In this document: piece by piece, positions 47,636 to 57,000 of the stretch | Layout of the letters: every line of letters begins with the position of its first letter | How positions within the stretch are numbered: position 1 is the stretch's first letter | Source of the DNA: Riptortus pedestris | Lineage: Eukaryota; Arthropoda; Insecta; Hemiptera; Alydidae | Direction of reading: 5' to 3' | NCBI GenBank assembly: GCA_019009955.1 | Contig: CM032233.1 | Coordinates: 117,527,001-117,591,000, forward strand | DNA: 64,000 nucleotides | Notes under the pieces: generated by a model | What the model was told of the DNA's origin: nothing | Seen by the model: the letters and a program-made list of their open reading frames with translations, nothing else | Database searches by the model: none | Made by a program: the position numbers and the translations under genes

Positions 47636-50299
47636 AATTTTGAACTGGCCTCTTTTTGTCATCTCCTTGGTAGGACCGATGGAAATTTGAAGAAATTTTT
47701 AGAAAATCCCGGCATGAGTATGACCTCAATAGCTGATTTCCCTTAAGGCAGCGGTTTCCAACCTGGGAGGCGCCAAAATTTTTAAATAAAAACATATACC
47801 ATAATATGTACAAATAAATGTAACTTAATATCGTAACATAAAAATTAATTTATATTATTTATATATTTATTATATACATATTTAATGTATATGTATATGT
47901 ACATGTATATTAAAATAATAATAAAATGGGGAGGCGTACAAAAAAATGTTTTCTTTCGGGGAGGCGTAGTAGCGTAAAGGTTGGAAACCACTGCCTTAAG
48001 GGTAATCTGCTAGTAATGTAGTGGTATGACCCAGGTTCCAATAGGGTTGTAACACTTAGTAGTATTTATTTAAAAATAATAACAGCTACTTTCTTAGTAA
48101 TGTGAATATTGGGCTCAAATTACCTCACTGTAAAATTAACTCCTCAGAAATCAGGGATCCTAAACCTTGTGCAGTTTGAAGAATATTGTTGTAGGATGAA
48201 ATTACTATACAGTGAAGCTTAAGACTAATGTAAGCAGTCTCTATTAAAAAGATGAAGAAAAAAAAAACTTATTTATTGGTTTTATTCATAAACCAGTATA
48301 TAAGTAATTCAGAATAAGATAATCCATTTGAAAGGACTAAACTAATTTGAAACACTATGAAATCTTAAAATATTTTTAAAAATACATCAGTAACCCTTAT
48401 ATTCTAGTAAGTTATAATTAAATGCAAGTCTTAATATGACAATATTAATAATCTCTCTAATGTTAACATTAAATTCACGGCTCAGAAAAAGTCATGCACT
48501 AATGAATGGCTCATTATTCATTCAAGAGAAATTTGACAACAAACTATAAAAGTTTATTTTATTTATGTAGCACTAGATAAAAAAATAATATGGATAGGTT
48601 TTGAAATACTTTAAGATATATGTGTTAAAGTAAGTTAGAGAACTCCACGGTACAGCACCCTAAATAAGACATTACAATTAACTATTTACTAGTAACTGAA
48701 TTTATAAGGAAAAGAATTCAAAACTGAGGTGAACAGCTACAGATAAATCCTATTTCCATTAATTTTGCAATATGGAAATAGGATACAAATAATCCAGAAT
48801 ATATGCCAAGACAAAAACAATGTATCTGATAAACAGTGGTTGATATTTTGTCTAAAACAAGAATACTAGTAAAAGTTTAACAGAACTTGAAATTTAGGAG
48901 ATATTTTTAACTATTGGAAAGAAAGCATCATTACATAACTTCGAATAAATGTTCTCAAGAGACATAATTTTCTATTTTAAGTATGATTTATAAAGTCCTA
49001 GTTCCCAAGGCAGTAAATGTAAAAATAGTGAAGCACAAGATAAATAACCTTCCAGTACACTTCTGAATTCATTAATACTGGTTTTGGTTAGTTTTAAAGT
49101 TAATGCAAGGGAAAATAGGTTTCAAAAAAAGTTAACAGAACAGAAAAAAATGTACCCTTTGGCCTTCAAATGTACTATTTTCTTCTAACTCTATGCGACA
49201 CTGAGTTAAAAAAAAACCACAGCAACTGTTAACAGATATATTGCTAAATTCTAGTTAAATATAACCATTTTAATGGTTTCTTAAAATGAATGAATATTAA
49301 ATACATTGGCAAACATTAAATAAACAACAAATGTTGGCTGTGTTGGAACACCACGTATTTTGTAAATAAAACTTTTAAACAAGAATTTAATGCTTTAATT
49401 AAATACAGTGAATATTAAAATGGTTTATATTTTAATTTTTATATTTAGACTTAATATCTTGAAAAGCAGCCAACATCAATGGACTCGAAATGTGCTATAA
49501 ATCATTTTTACCCTGTGGTACTTATAAATCACAAGAAACAAATATATTCGTGTTTGTGGTACACAGTATTACAGTAAAAAATTGTGTCTTCATGGCTCTT
49601 CAACTGAAAAAACGCGTAGTGGATTGAGAAAAATTGTATAAGAACACTGGTATTCTAAGACGCACATGAATATTTCAAACTAGACTTTTTTTTAAAAAAG
49701 TACTAGCTTCCAAGTTTCATTAAATTGGTTTTATCAGTATCTTTTTCGATTTGATAAAATGTAGACAAATAGTAGCATTGTAGATTAAATAAAAATAATA
49801 GGTTATTAAGTATTTACTGAAAGATACTAAACAAGCTAATAGTCTGATAAGAGCTTCCAATGAAAACAAGTAAGACCGAATTCTATTCGGCTATTAAACT
49901 ACTTCATTAATGAGGTGCTACGTCAGACAAGACTGAAAAATGTTATGGAGTGAAAATGTGACAAAAAAATCTATCTAAAGGTATATACAAATAATAAATA
50001 GGCCGTAGCATTTCCATGAATTAGTAAATTTCTCTAAATTGGACATAAGCCTTCACAGTTAACACTCAAGTTCATAAATACTACTCTACATATGAAACAG
50101 ATTATATACTTACGGATTCAAATTTCGATTTACACTGCCTAAAATAACGGGCGAAGCTTTCATAGTCCAAAGGGATTTGCTCGGCCTGATACAGAATATA
50201 TTTAATCAAATGGATAACAAGTTTTGAGCATGCTTTAGGCGTTAGAGTTTCTAGGAGTTTAATCTCTAATTCGAACACTTTGGGCCTGTTCATCGTCAA
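34450..50299 (-). CDS. MAD2L1BP: MAD2L1-binding protein homologue (p31comet)
   Basis: Four exons on the - strand: 50299-50114 (186 nt), 46457-46356 (102 nt), 42380-42211 (170 nt) and 34837-34450 (388 nt, stop TAG). They join in phases 0, 0 and 2 into 281 residues; the human protein has about 274. Exon 1 has CSKLVIHLIKYILYQAEQIP followed by LDYESFARYFRQ, matching the vertebrate CELLKHIMYQRQQLPLPYEQ region. Exon 3 has EIVIIVGATKVIPKKVFRI, the strand-turn corresponding to RVLILLGGNALSPKEFYELD. Exon 4 ends SIEWYQSKECLKGLKGE, like the vertebrate WFQAPVTLKGFRE tail. p31comet has a HORMA-like fold, binds closed MAD2 and brings it to the TRIP13 ATPase to silence the spindle checkpoint. Either of two Met codons (residues 1 and 3) could start; the first is used here. 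The introns hold family H, family R, SINE and MITE copies. An 81-bp repeat array lies upstream. Identification rests on recalled family sequence, not an alignment. Confidence 0.85.
35549..37743 (+). mobile_element. Tc1/mariner-superfamily element, DD82E (Sailor-like), 2195 bp
   Basis: Short inverted tips CAGCCAGGAAT and ATTCCTGGCTG are flanked by TA at 35547-35548 and 37744-37745. It encodes a transposase with an intron. GC-rich runs (GGGGGCGTGT near 35618, a G-run at 37703) sit near both ends. The DD82E spacing is the reason for the Sailor suggestion. Confidence 0.75.
35716..37155 (+). pseudogene. DD82E-type transposase with one intron and two frameshifts
   Basis: The ATG at 35716 opens a frame with an N-terminal helix-turn-helix region (RRPITVDNFDRNVIRRTIED, then RESLRKLLKDMGFSWRK). 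The catalytic core follows: PIFFIDETWLE (Asp codon 36280), SVIIMDNAPYHN (Asp 36549) and NLNPIELAWAKLKR (Glu 36797). Frameshifts lie near 36450 (after AGPQQE, where the other frame reads DYHGQMNGGNF) and near 36755. If the second is one missing base, 82 residues separate the second Asp from the Glu. A GT-AG intron of 86 bp is inferred at 36891-36976, splitting INEG from LQSITADDW. The protein ends SSSESE at 37155. The two frameshifts make this copy inactive; otherwise it is well preserved. Confidence 0.75.
38116..40745 (+). mobile_element. Family R retroelement, long form with repeated head and about seven units
   Basis: Head CACTACCTCAGATACCCGGC at 38116 and a second, diverged head AGCTAAGGTACCCGCCGATG at 38815. 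Units with GCCTCCCTTATAACCCCCAC begin at about 38590, 39280, 39571, 39869, 40167 and 40464. The last four are 297-298 bp apart and nearly identical. The 3' end (CGGTTCAGCCGTTTATGCAT, ACAGACAGAGGTTACAATTT) is shared with the copy at 8439. It is inserted in the TA array of a family H copy. Confidence 0.7.
39280..40480 (+). repeat. Tandem array of ~298-bp units
   Basis: Four to five head-to-tail units. Each contains ATAACAAAAGTT and, 21 bases further on, its exact reverse complement AACTTTTGTTAT (or a one-base variant with TCAT). Each can therefore form a 12-bp-stem hairpin. Also shared are AAACGAAATATCGCTATTTT and GAGTCTTTAGTGCCAAATAA. Confidence 0.85.
40915..41700. other. p31comet intron, nothing recognised
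   Basis: No shared repeat or family motif was found. Confidence 0.35.
41701..41907 (-). repeat. tRNA-derived SINE, copy 3
   Basis: - strand B-box GAGTTCGATTCC (41833 region). Body and head match the other copies; it ends GGGGCTTAGGTTAGC at 41907. Confidence 0.75.
42548..42995 (-). mobile_element. Family R copy, 5'-truncated
   Basis: On the - strand the constant 3' end (reading + CTCTGTCTGTACATTGATTT, CAAACAAACA complement at 42654) and one unit (ATAAGAGAGGCCTGAAATTA) are present. The copy stops within the unit near 42995, with no head. Truncation only at the 5' side fits a retroelement. Confidence 0.7.
43000..44500. other. p31comet intron, nothing recognised
   Basis: AT-rich, pyrimidine-rich runs near 43975-44000. 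No shared repeats. Confidence 0.35.
44517..44596 (-). tRNA. tRNA-like sequence (probable SINE head or tRNA pseudogene)
   Basis: On the - strand: GTAGCTCAGTTGGCAGAGTA (D arm with A-box), a degenerate anticodon arm, then CTGGGTTTGACTCTCGG (T arm with B-box; the 5-bp stem pairs). The acceptor stem does not pair and no clean anticodon stem forms. It is therefore not a working tRNA. Confidence 0.5.
44709..45134. mobile_element. TTAA-flanked MITE (piggyBac type), 426 bp, with a GC palindrome
   Basis: Tips CACGTTGAGTGC and the complement of CTCACAACGTG are flanked by TTAA (44705-44708 and 45135-45138). Inside is the 18-base perfect palindrome TTGCCCGCCGGCGGGCAA (about 44766-44783) and a partner GCCTGCCGGCGGGCAA 36 bases before it. 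Also a long A/T run at 45069-45088. Confidence 0.7.
45213..45527 (-). CDS. Unexplained open frame in a p31comet intron
   Basis: A 104-residue frame with balanced composition lies between exons 2 and 3 of p31comet, on the same strand. It reads ILLIQEVTLLFASIIEGCSR, then MKHANCEMNGYYYCLDIDQQ, GNPALTGTVKEAQSLLKL and HKRGRVIVLYEYC. I do not recognise the family. It is not needed for the p31comet frame, since exons 2 and 3 join in phase 0 without it. It could be an alternative exon, a fragment of another gene brought in by duplication, or transposon protein. Confidence 0.3.
   Translation of the reverse strand: MGQKTVSSCKILLIQEVTLLFASIIEGCSRILKIMNFMKHANCEMNGYYYCLDIDQQHLKLIGNPALTGTVKEAQSLLKLTYLDGSGGEKHKRGRVIVLYEYCR
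46620..46800 (+). mobile_element. LINE 3'-end remnant
   Basis: Frames give LGHVERMKSNFLLRKW, QRGGQAQA and LNCRILAAE, as in the ends of RTE-type LINEs (LGHVERM...RK....GKRRRGRP...D.L..L...NWR.LA.DR). It stops directly before a family H head. Confidence 0.5.
46812..48012 (+). repeat. Family H copy with a hAT-type MITE in its end hairpin
   Basis: Head TCTGTCACACAGGGGCTACG at 46812, TA array 47569-47623 followed by (TG)n. The final palindrome is split at CCTTAAGG by the MITE at 47749-47993. It ends GGTAATCTGCTA at 48012. Confidence 0.8.
47749..47993. mobile_element. hAT-type MITE, 245 bp
   Basis: Tips CAGCGGTTTCCAACCT and AGGTTGGAAACCACTG, with the 8-bp target duplication CCTTAAGG at 47741-47748 and 47994-48001. 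CAG...CTG tips and an 8-bp duplication are hAT features. The interior is AT-rich and noncoding; GGGAGGCG/GGGGAGGCGT occur near both ends. Confidence 0.85.
48013..50113. other. First intron of p31comet, nothing recognised
   Basis: AT-rich intron without shared repeats or open frames of note. Confidence 0.4.
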
Positions 50300-50760
50300 A
50301 TTAAATAGATAAAGTGTAAAGGAGCCGACAGTAGATAATCCTTGTCAGTAGAGGAGCCACATATACAGGTCCGGGATTGTTAACATAGCCGATCGGCTAG
50401 TAAACGAATCTGCAGCGATTGGCGCCAAGAAATTTAAACCCAGGAAAGTACAATCGATTCTCGGCGAACGGAGAATAATGAACATGAGGGAAAATATACT
50501 ATCAAACGCAAAAACATTACGTCATACTTACTATCATAATTATGGTCCAATTTCTAAAAAAATATTGAGATGAATGTAACCGCATCGAACTTAAAACTTA
50601 CTTCAGTTAATTCAAATCAGATTTATATTTTAATAATACCTAAAATGTCGTTTTATTTTTTTTTAAGCAGACTGCTTACTTTCGGCTAAAGTGCAGTTTA
50701 CTCTCTCTACGCCACCATCTTGATTCGTTATAATCCCCGCCCTCGCTTAAAACCACTGAT
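50300..50760 (-). promoter_or_regulatory. p31comet upstream region with a YY1-like site
   Basis: The start of transcription must lie between the ATG (50299) and the repeat array. On the - strand CAAGATGGTGGCG (50710-50722) is close to the YY1 core (AANATGGCGGC). No TATA box at a convincing place. Offered as a candidate only. Confidence 0.35.
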
Positions 50761-51385
50761 GGCGTATTTTGGAAATTTTAAAGTGTTAAAAAATATAAAG
50801 TTAGAACAACAAAACCCCCACCCTCGGTTTTAACCACCGATGGCGTATTTTGGAAGTTTTAAAGTGTTAAAAAATATAAAGTTAGAACAACAAAACCCCC
50901 GCCCTCAGTTTTAACCACCGATGGCGTATTTTGGAAATTTTAAAGTGTTAAAAAATATAAAGTTAGAACAACTAAACCCCCACCCTCGCTTAAAACCACT
51001 GATGGCGTATTTTGGAAATTTTAAAGTGTTAAAAAATATAAAGTTAGAACAACAAAACCCCCACCCTCCCTTAAAACCACTGATGGCGTATTTTGGAAAT
51101 TTTAAAGTGTTAAAAAATATAAAGTTAGAACAACAAAACCCCCACCCTCGCTTAAAACCACTGACGGCGTATTTTGGAAGTTTTAAAGTGGTAAAAAATA
51201 TAAAGTTAGAACAACAAAACCCACACCCTCGGTTTTAACCACCGAAGGCGTATTTTGGAAGTTTTGAAGTGTTAAAAAATATAAAGTTAGAACAACAAAA
51301 CCCCCGCCCTCAGTTTTAACCACCGATGGCGTATTTTGGAAATTTTAAAGTGGTAAAAAATATAAAGTTACAAAAACAAAATGGC
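50725..51385. repeat. 81-bp tandem repeat array, eight units
   Basis: GGCGTATTTTGG recurs at 50761, 50842, 50923, 51004, 51085, 51166, 51247 and 51328, exactly 81 bases apart. Each unit holds GATGGCGTATTTTGG, TTAAAGTGTTAAAAAATATA, AAGTTAGAACAACAAAA and a C-rich stretch (CCCCCACCCTCG). Units alternate between two variants of the C-rich/flank part: CTTAAAACCACTGATGG and GTTTTAACCACCGATGG. Because 81 is a multiple of three, part of the array stays open as a protein frame, which has no further support. Confidence 0.95.
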
Positions 51386-51559
51386 CACCGTCGTCTTCGT
51401 GCGCCACCAACGGGGGACTAAAATAGTCTTTCACCCTTACTTTCTAAATATCTAACCTTTTTTAATACAGAGGAATTTCATCTTTGATCCAGATTTGATT
51501 TGAAATATTTGTTGCGGTCAGCTTGACATTTTATATTTAAATAATTTTATTTATTTATA

Positions 51560-51676
51560 TTAACGTCCACTTTTTGCAACTACGGCTAATTGGGTCGGGT
51601 TATCTACAGATTACCACCATTTTCTAGCCAGGGTGGGGTAGGATTTTATTTAATGAATTCCGTCACTAAATAAATA
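51560..51676 (-). repeat. tRNA-derived SINE, copy 4 (tail half only)
   Basis: Contains the tail and body (GTCCACTTTTTGCAACTACG to GAATTCCGTCACTAAATAAA). The tRNA-like head is missing. Confidence 0.7.
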
Positions 51677-51718
51677 CCAACCATTTATATTAAGTTCATT
51701 TTTTTATTTTCTATAATT

Positions 51719-51740
51719 CCTTAAGGGAAATCTGCTAATA
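51719..51740 (+). repeat. Family H 3' terminus fragment
   Basis: CCTTAAGGGAAATCTGCTAA, the end hairpin half, lies between two SINE halves of opposite direction. Confidence 0.6.
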
Positions 51741-51762
51741 TATATGACACTTATTAGTATAG

Positions 51763-51925
51763 AGGGGCTCAGGTTGGCCTGTGAGTTAAGGCGTTGATCT
51801 TAATCTCGCGTGGAAAAACCTGGCGTGGCGAGTTCGATTCCCGCCCTGGGCAATAGGAATTTATTTGATGACGGACTCATTAAATAAATTCCTTAGTTCC
51901 ACCCTGCCAATAAATAAATAAAATT
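51763..51925 (+). repeat. tRNA-derived SINE, copy 5 (head and body)
   Basis: It has the best-preserved head: GGGGCTCAGGTTGGCCTGTG, GTTAAGGCGTTGATC, and B-box CGAGTTCGATTCCCG at 51829. The tail is cut at about 51925. Confidence 0.8.
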
Positions 51926-52394
51926 ATACTTATTAGTTTAGATTTTTCTTGATATGTTAATGTAAATTCTAGAGTTATTCTTAATTCTAGTACGTATATA
52001 TATTAAGAAGCTACTAACATAGAGTAACTAACCTTATTATATAAGACCAACTCCATGCTATAAGAAAAATTCTTGTAAGCAATAAATACATTTTTAAAAA
52101 ATTGTGTGATCTTAGGACATTTAAATGTGAATCTAATTGTGGGCTTGTCTGTAATGGTTTTCATCAATAGCATGGCTAATGGATGTTTTAAAATTATTAG
52201 TGCGTTTTCAAATTTGTCATATGTTTTATATTTGATTACAATATATGCGTGTGTTTTTATTAATTGATTCCAAAATGCACCGAGGTGTTGTTTAGGTAGA
52301 AACTTTCTTATGGGATTTATGCAATTAAGCCGAGGACGAACTGGTATCTCCGAAATTCTTTTTTATGAAACTCCGTTCTTACCCTAGGCCATTT

Positions 52395-53285
52395 CCCTAA
52401 AAACTGAAAACGAGCAGTGGTAAAAGCTATGCGCAAACTAGGAAAGAATTCACATGAAGCTCAGAGCTTCAGGCCCAGCAATCTTCTAAGCACTACTGGA
52501 AAAACCATAGAACAAATAATATTAGCCAGGATAAACAAAGACCTAACCAAAAACAACATTATACAAGAGGAGCAACTTGGTTTTAGAAGTAAACACAGCA
52601 CAACTTTAATCGTAATCGAAACTTAGCCCTATGAATAAACAAGTGTTATACAAAGCCTGTATTAGATCAGTATTAACATATGCTTGCCCCATATGGAGCT
52701 ATATATCGACCACTAATTGAAGAAAGCTACAAATATTTCAAAACATATGTCTGAAAATTGTGCAATCATACAGGAATAAGAAAATTACATCAACAACTTG
52801 ACATATATCCGTAAGCAGACCACGAAGTTTTTCAAATCTTGTAAACACAAAAATAACCAACACATCAATGAAATAGGTAATTATAGCAAACAAAGCACTC
52901 CAAGGTACGTGCACAAACGAACTAAGCACATTTTACTCTAACATAAGAAACAGATTAAATAAATGCCCAACACAGACTAAAGACATGTAAACACATTTAT
53001 ATTAATCCCTATTTTACCTGCAATCATATTTACATATATATAAAAGAATACCGTAATTGTTAATATTATTAGCTCGTAAGATCACGTAAATTTTTAAAAT
53101 AATTGTACCTAATATTCTCTAAGTTGCAATATGACAGCCTACTTTTAATCAATTGCATTTATAAGCAATCTTCTACATTAATAGAGAATCTTATTTTATG
53201 TTTCTTTTTGTAATATTGTAGTGGTCAAAAAGAACACTATAAATTATTTTGTATGTTTCTTGTTACTCAATAAAGGATAATTATA
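52395..53285 (+). mobile_element. Jockey-type LINE, internally deleted
   Basis: Starts in the reverse transcriptase: FPKN-stop-KRAVVKAMRKLGKN (Trp codon now TGA), SFRPSNLLSTTGKTIEQIIL, then QEEQLGFRSKHSTT. It then jumps, at about 52625, to the post-RT region: YKACIRSVLTYACPIWSYIS, KLQIFQNICLKIV, then decayed frames. The RT active site (YADD) and about 250 residues are deleted. The 3' end has ACTCAATAAAGGATAATTAT near 53265. Confidence 0.75.
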
Positions 53286-53713
53286 AAACAAAATAAAAAT
53301 TAAGAAATCTATTACATTTTCATTTGATTTGGCTGGATCCTGAATGTTTTGCAAGGAAGCGTGTAATAATTCCCAAATGATTGATTGTATATAAATAATG
53401 TTTCATTTCATTGCAAAATAGAAATCAATCCGACACGGAGATTTCCTACATTCGATGGAAGTATTAGCATCGAGACTTTTCGATGATGATATAATCAAAG
53501 GGGAAAATCGAAAAAGGAGAGAAAGGGGAATTAAATTTATATCAAATAGTACATTTTATGTTAACGTTTTAAAGAGAACTGATGAATGGCATCTAGTACC
53601 GATTAATTTATTAATCTTACTGCACAAGTTACCGTCATTTAACGGGGTACATGATCACTGGTTTACTCTTATTTTTTTATTGCCCTTATTTACCGAATAC
53701 AAAAAAAAATTAT
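53286..53713. other. Gene-free stretch before the Merlin element
   Basis: A 97-codon frame at 53455-53748 is open, but its last codons lie in the Merlin TIR, and removing Merlin does not extend it. No family recognised. Confidence 0.35.
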
Positions 53714-53721
53714 CAAAAATT

Positions 53722-55061
53722 GGTAATTCTGAGCTATTATCCGGTTAACTTCAGTTCCCTCCAAAATGTAATATCATGTAGTTGGTATAAAAATACAACG
53801 ATATAATGCAAAACTAGGCATCGGAAACGTGAAATGCCAAGATAAGGAGCGATAATGGGATCAAAGTCCACGCCATACGTTGCGATCCTGATAGTTGCGG
53901 TCGGTCAGTTCTGTGCGTGATGTCGGCTTGTGATAATCCGTTTCTCTGCAGTGGATGTGATAATACAGTTTTAACATTTGCAGTATTGTCAAAGGATTCC
54001 GAAAAATTGGATACTTTTTTGTACGAGCACGGTGTTTTGCCCCGAAATAAGAGATGACCTGCGTGTGGTAATTATATGACATTAAACGCAGACAAACATA
54101 ATTTTGACTGTCAAAAATACATTGAAACAGTAGATAAGCATAGGAAAAAAATTAAAAAACAGTGTAAGAAATCAGTGTCTCAATATAAAAATACTTGGTT
54201 TGAAAATCATAATTTAAGTAAGAAAACTATATGCCGTTTTGTCGTCTATTGGGCCTTGCATAAGACTCCTCGTCATGATCTCATGAAAAATGAACTAGAC
54301 CTGTCAGATCACGCTGTTGTAGACTGGAGTAATTATTTAAGGGAAGTGTGCATAGTTGTTTGTAGTGAGGAATCTCAAGTTATCGGAGGGCCGGGTAAGA
54401 CTGTTGAAATAGACGAAGCAAAAATAGGAAAACGTAAATATAATCGTGGTCGAATTATAAAAGGTGATTGGGTTTTCGGTGGTTTTGAACGGGAGTCTAA
54501 AAAATGTTTTCTGATTGCCGTACAAAGGCGAGGACATGCCGAACTGCTGCCAATAATCAAGAAACACATTCTTCCTGTGACAACTGTTATTAGTGACTGT
54601 TGGCGCTCGTACAATTGTCTACAATTTGAAGGTTATTCCCACTTCACTGTCAACCACACCTACAACTTTGTAGACCCTGACACTGGTGCGCACACACAGC
54701 ACATAGAACGTTTGTGGAGGGAAGTGCGTGGAAACGTACCTCGGTATGGCAATACAAAACACCACTTTATCGGTCATTTGGCGGAGTTCTTCTTTAAGAG
54801 AAAGTACTCTGAGTATGAAACAAGAGTACATCACATTTTTAGGGCGATTGGTCAGATCTACAATGGCGAGGACGAGCAACCTCGCGTTGTTCATGAGCCA
54901 GACACCGATAGTGAGCCAGACGACTACTAAAGTAAGTTTATTAATATATTTTCGTTTTCCGACACACAATTAGGACTGAATATTAATATTCAGCACTACA
55001 CTAATGTAATATTACAGTATGGAGGGAATTGAAGTTAACCGGATAATAGCTCAGAATTACC
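53722..55061 (+). mobile_element. Merlin (ISXO2/IS1016-type) DNA transposon, 1340 bp
   Basis: TIRs of about 42 bp (GGTAATTCTGAGCTATTATC and its complement GATAATAGCTCAGAATTACC) differ at one position. They are flanked by the 8-bp direct duplication CAAAAATT at 53714-53721 and 55062-55069. An 8-9 bp duplication is the Merlin standard. The perfect TSD and near-perfect TIRs point to a recent insertion. Confidence 0.92.
53920..54930 (+). pseudogene. Merlin transposase, one nonsense codon in the N-terminal zinc ribbon
   Basis: The ATG at 53920 opens MSACDNPFLCSGCDNTVLTF, which continues to KR and a TGA at 54055-54057. The same frame then runs without break from PACGNYMTLN to the stop at 54930. 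The TGA stands where a KRCPxCG zinc ribbon needs its first Cys, so TGT or TGC has become TGA. The catalytic DDE domain is whole: TVEIDEAKIGKRKYNRG (Asp), VISDCWRSY (Asp) and GAHTQHIERLWREVR (Glu), in the IS1595/ISXO2 arrangement. It ends with an acidic tail (EPDTDSEPDDY). Translation from the ATG at 54076 would give the catalytic domain without the zinc ribbon. Confidence 0.85.
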
Positions 55062-55432
55062 CAAAAATTAAAAACAATTTATTAACAAGTCATTTCTCTC
55101 TTCATCCTTCATCTATTGCTGGATTATTCCAAACTATTGCATTGGTTATTATGTTGATGAATGAACATTTATGAAATTATATACTCACCCCAGGCAAGCC
55201 AATTATAAAATTAAGCCGACTTTCCAGCAGTCCACAAACACATCAATTACAACAATTTTGGTTTAAAAATAAGTGTTAGGACTACTGGGGAGTAATATTT
55301 TGTCCCCCCATTAGCTATATTCCGCTTAACAGCCACCATTACCTAACTATTGTGTGTTAAATGTTATAGAAACCAATGTAAGCAGCTATATTGATTTCTT
55401 GATTATATAAAATCAGCACATCGAATGCTAAA

Positions 55433-55434
<2 letters not shown>

Positions 55435-55469
<35 letters not shown>

Positions 55470-56234
55470 CTATATATATATAAAATTGTAAACTCTGAAT
55501 TTACATTGATTTTTTTTTCGCGAAATTTCACTATGACTTTTCGTTTCACATGTCATAGACACAATAACTGCATTTTGTTTCTTTCGTGTCTGTTTTTTAC
55601 CTTTTCACGCATAAACGGCTGAACCGAATTTTATGAAACTTGGTATGTATATTACTACTTGCCCAACTTAGACTTTAGGCTATATTAATATTCTCTGAGA
55701 CGAACAGGGGTTATAAGAGAGGCCTGAAATTAAAAATAGCGATATTTCGTTTCCTATTGGTTTTTTGGAAATTGTGCATATTACAAAAGTTGTTTATTTT
55801 GTTATTTAGAGTAACCTTTGTTATATTTACTTTTGTTTTATAACAATGTATAAATGAGATATACACCAAAAACTAAAGCGGGAGCCAACAATTTTATTGG
55901 GCACCAACGATTGAACCGAACTCAACAAAACTCGGTATGTCAATTAGCATTAATTCTTCCATGATTATAAGCTATATTAAAATTTTTAGGTCCGAACGGG
56001 AGTGGGGTTATAAGGGACAGGAGACGGGAAATATGACAATTTGGAGGACAGTGAATTCTTACATAAAAAATTAATTTTATTATTAACAAATCCACAGCAA
56101 CGACGGGTATAGACCCTAAACACTGGGACGGATAAATGTCAAAATATTGTGCAAAATAAAGCCTTGCCACAAAAATACCATCACCATTCAGCCTTAAATA
56201 AATTCCCGGGCGAAGCCGGGTATCTGAGCTAGTA
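55435..56234 (-). mobile_element. Family R copy, full length, short form
   Basis: - strand. The head (AGCTCAGATACCCGGCTTCG as its complement at 56213-56232) and the constant 3' end (55500-55690) are both present, with about one and a half units between. A (TA)n run of 26-30 bp lies at its 3' side (55436-55460). Confidence 0.7.
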
Positions 56235-57000
56235 ACATCATAGAAATTCAGAAACAACAAAAGGAAATGAATGAAGGAAATGGAATAAATTAGTTTTCCT
56301 TGGCTTCAAGAATTCATTGAAAAGAATCCTTTTTTTTCTACGTAGCTTAAGCTTCAATTCTGCCCATTGGTGAATACCTGATGCAATGAATATGGTGAAT
56401 TTAATGTACACAGGAGACATACTCTACTATATTTTTGTGAAATCAGCTAAGTAGAAGTGGGGGCTTTCATAGGATTACAATTTAAAGAATAATAGAAACT
56501 ACTTACTCAATGAGCATCTAAAAAAAAAATCTTTATATATAAAACTATAGTATTTGTCTGGGTTTCTATTTAAGTTCGGCGAGGATCAGTTTTTTTAGAT
56601 GAGATCATTCTAAGAACAATGACATCACAATTGAGAATCTTGTCCGTCTATTCTCCCGTTTGTTGTTCAATCACACATAAAAGGCCAGGAGGATTTCTAT
56701 GGACTTCTATCTTTGTAAATTAACTATCCCAAGGTACAACAAAAGCTATATTATAGTTCGAAATTTCAACTGGGAGAGGGAGGATTACACATATTCGTCA
56801 ATATCTTTATTAATATTGGTTTTATTGAGACAATGTAAAGACTAATTTGCTTTTAGAATAGCGATTACGATCCTAAAACCTTATTCACATTTATTAATTT
56901 TGAAGTTCTTACTTTCCGCTTCTGGGCGCTAAATAGATAATTTGGCCCTTGAAAATGCATGCTATAGAATTGAGATATTTGTATTAAGGGAATGAATACT
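56235..57000. other. Gene-free stretch
   Basis: Contains a few family H-like phrases (GTGGGGGCTTTCATAGG near 56458, CGTCAATATCTTTATTAATA near 56795), so part may be a very old copy. No gene seen. Confidence 0.3.

Noticed and set aside
50921..51238. 105-codon repeat protein with a 27-residue unit
   Set aside because: The 81-bp unit is divisible by three, so one frame stays open; variants between units include changes without coding logic, and there is no splice or promoter support.
53455..53748. 97-codon frame as a gene
   Set aside because: It ends in the Merlin TIR and does not continue in the pre-insertion sequence; no family features.
54055..54057. UGA as a selenocysteine codon in the Merlin transposase
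   Set aside because: It does replace a Cys, but transposases of this family are not selenoproteins and no SECIS-like structure was seen in the short 3' part. A nonsense mutation is the simple reading.
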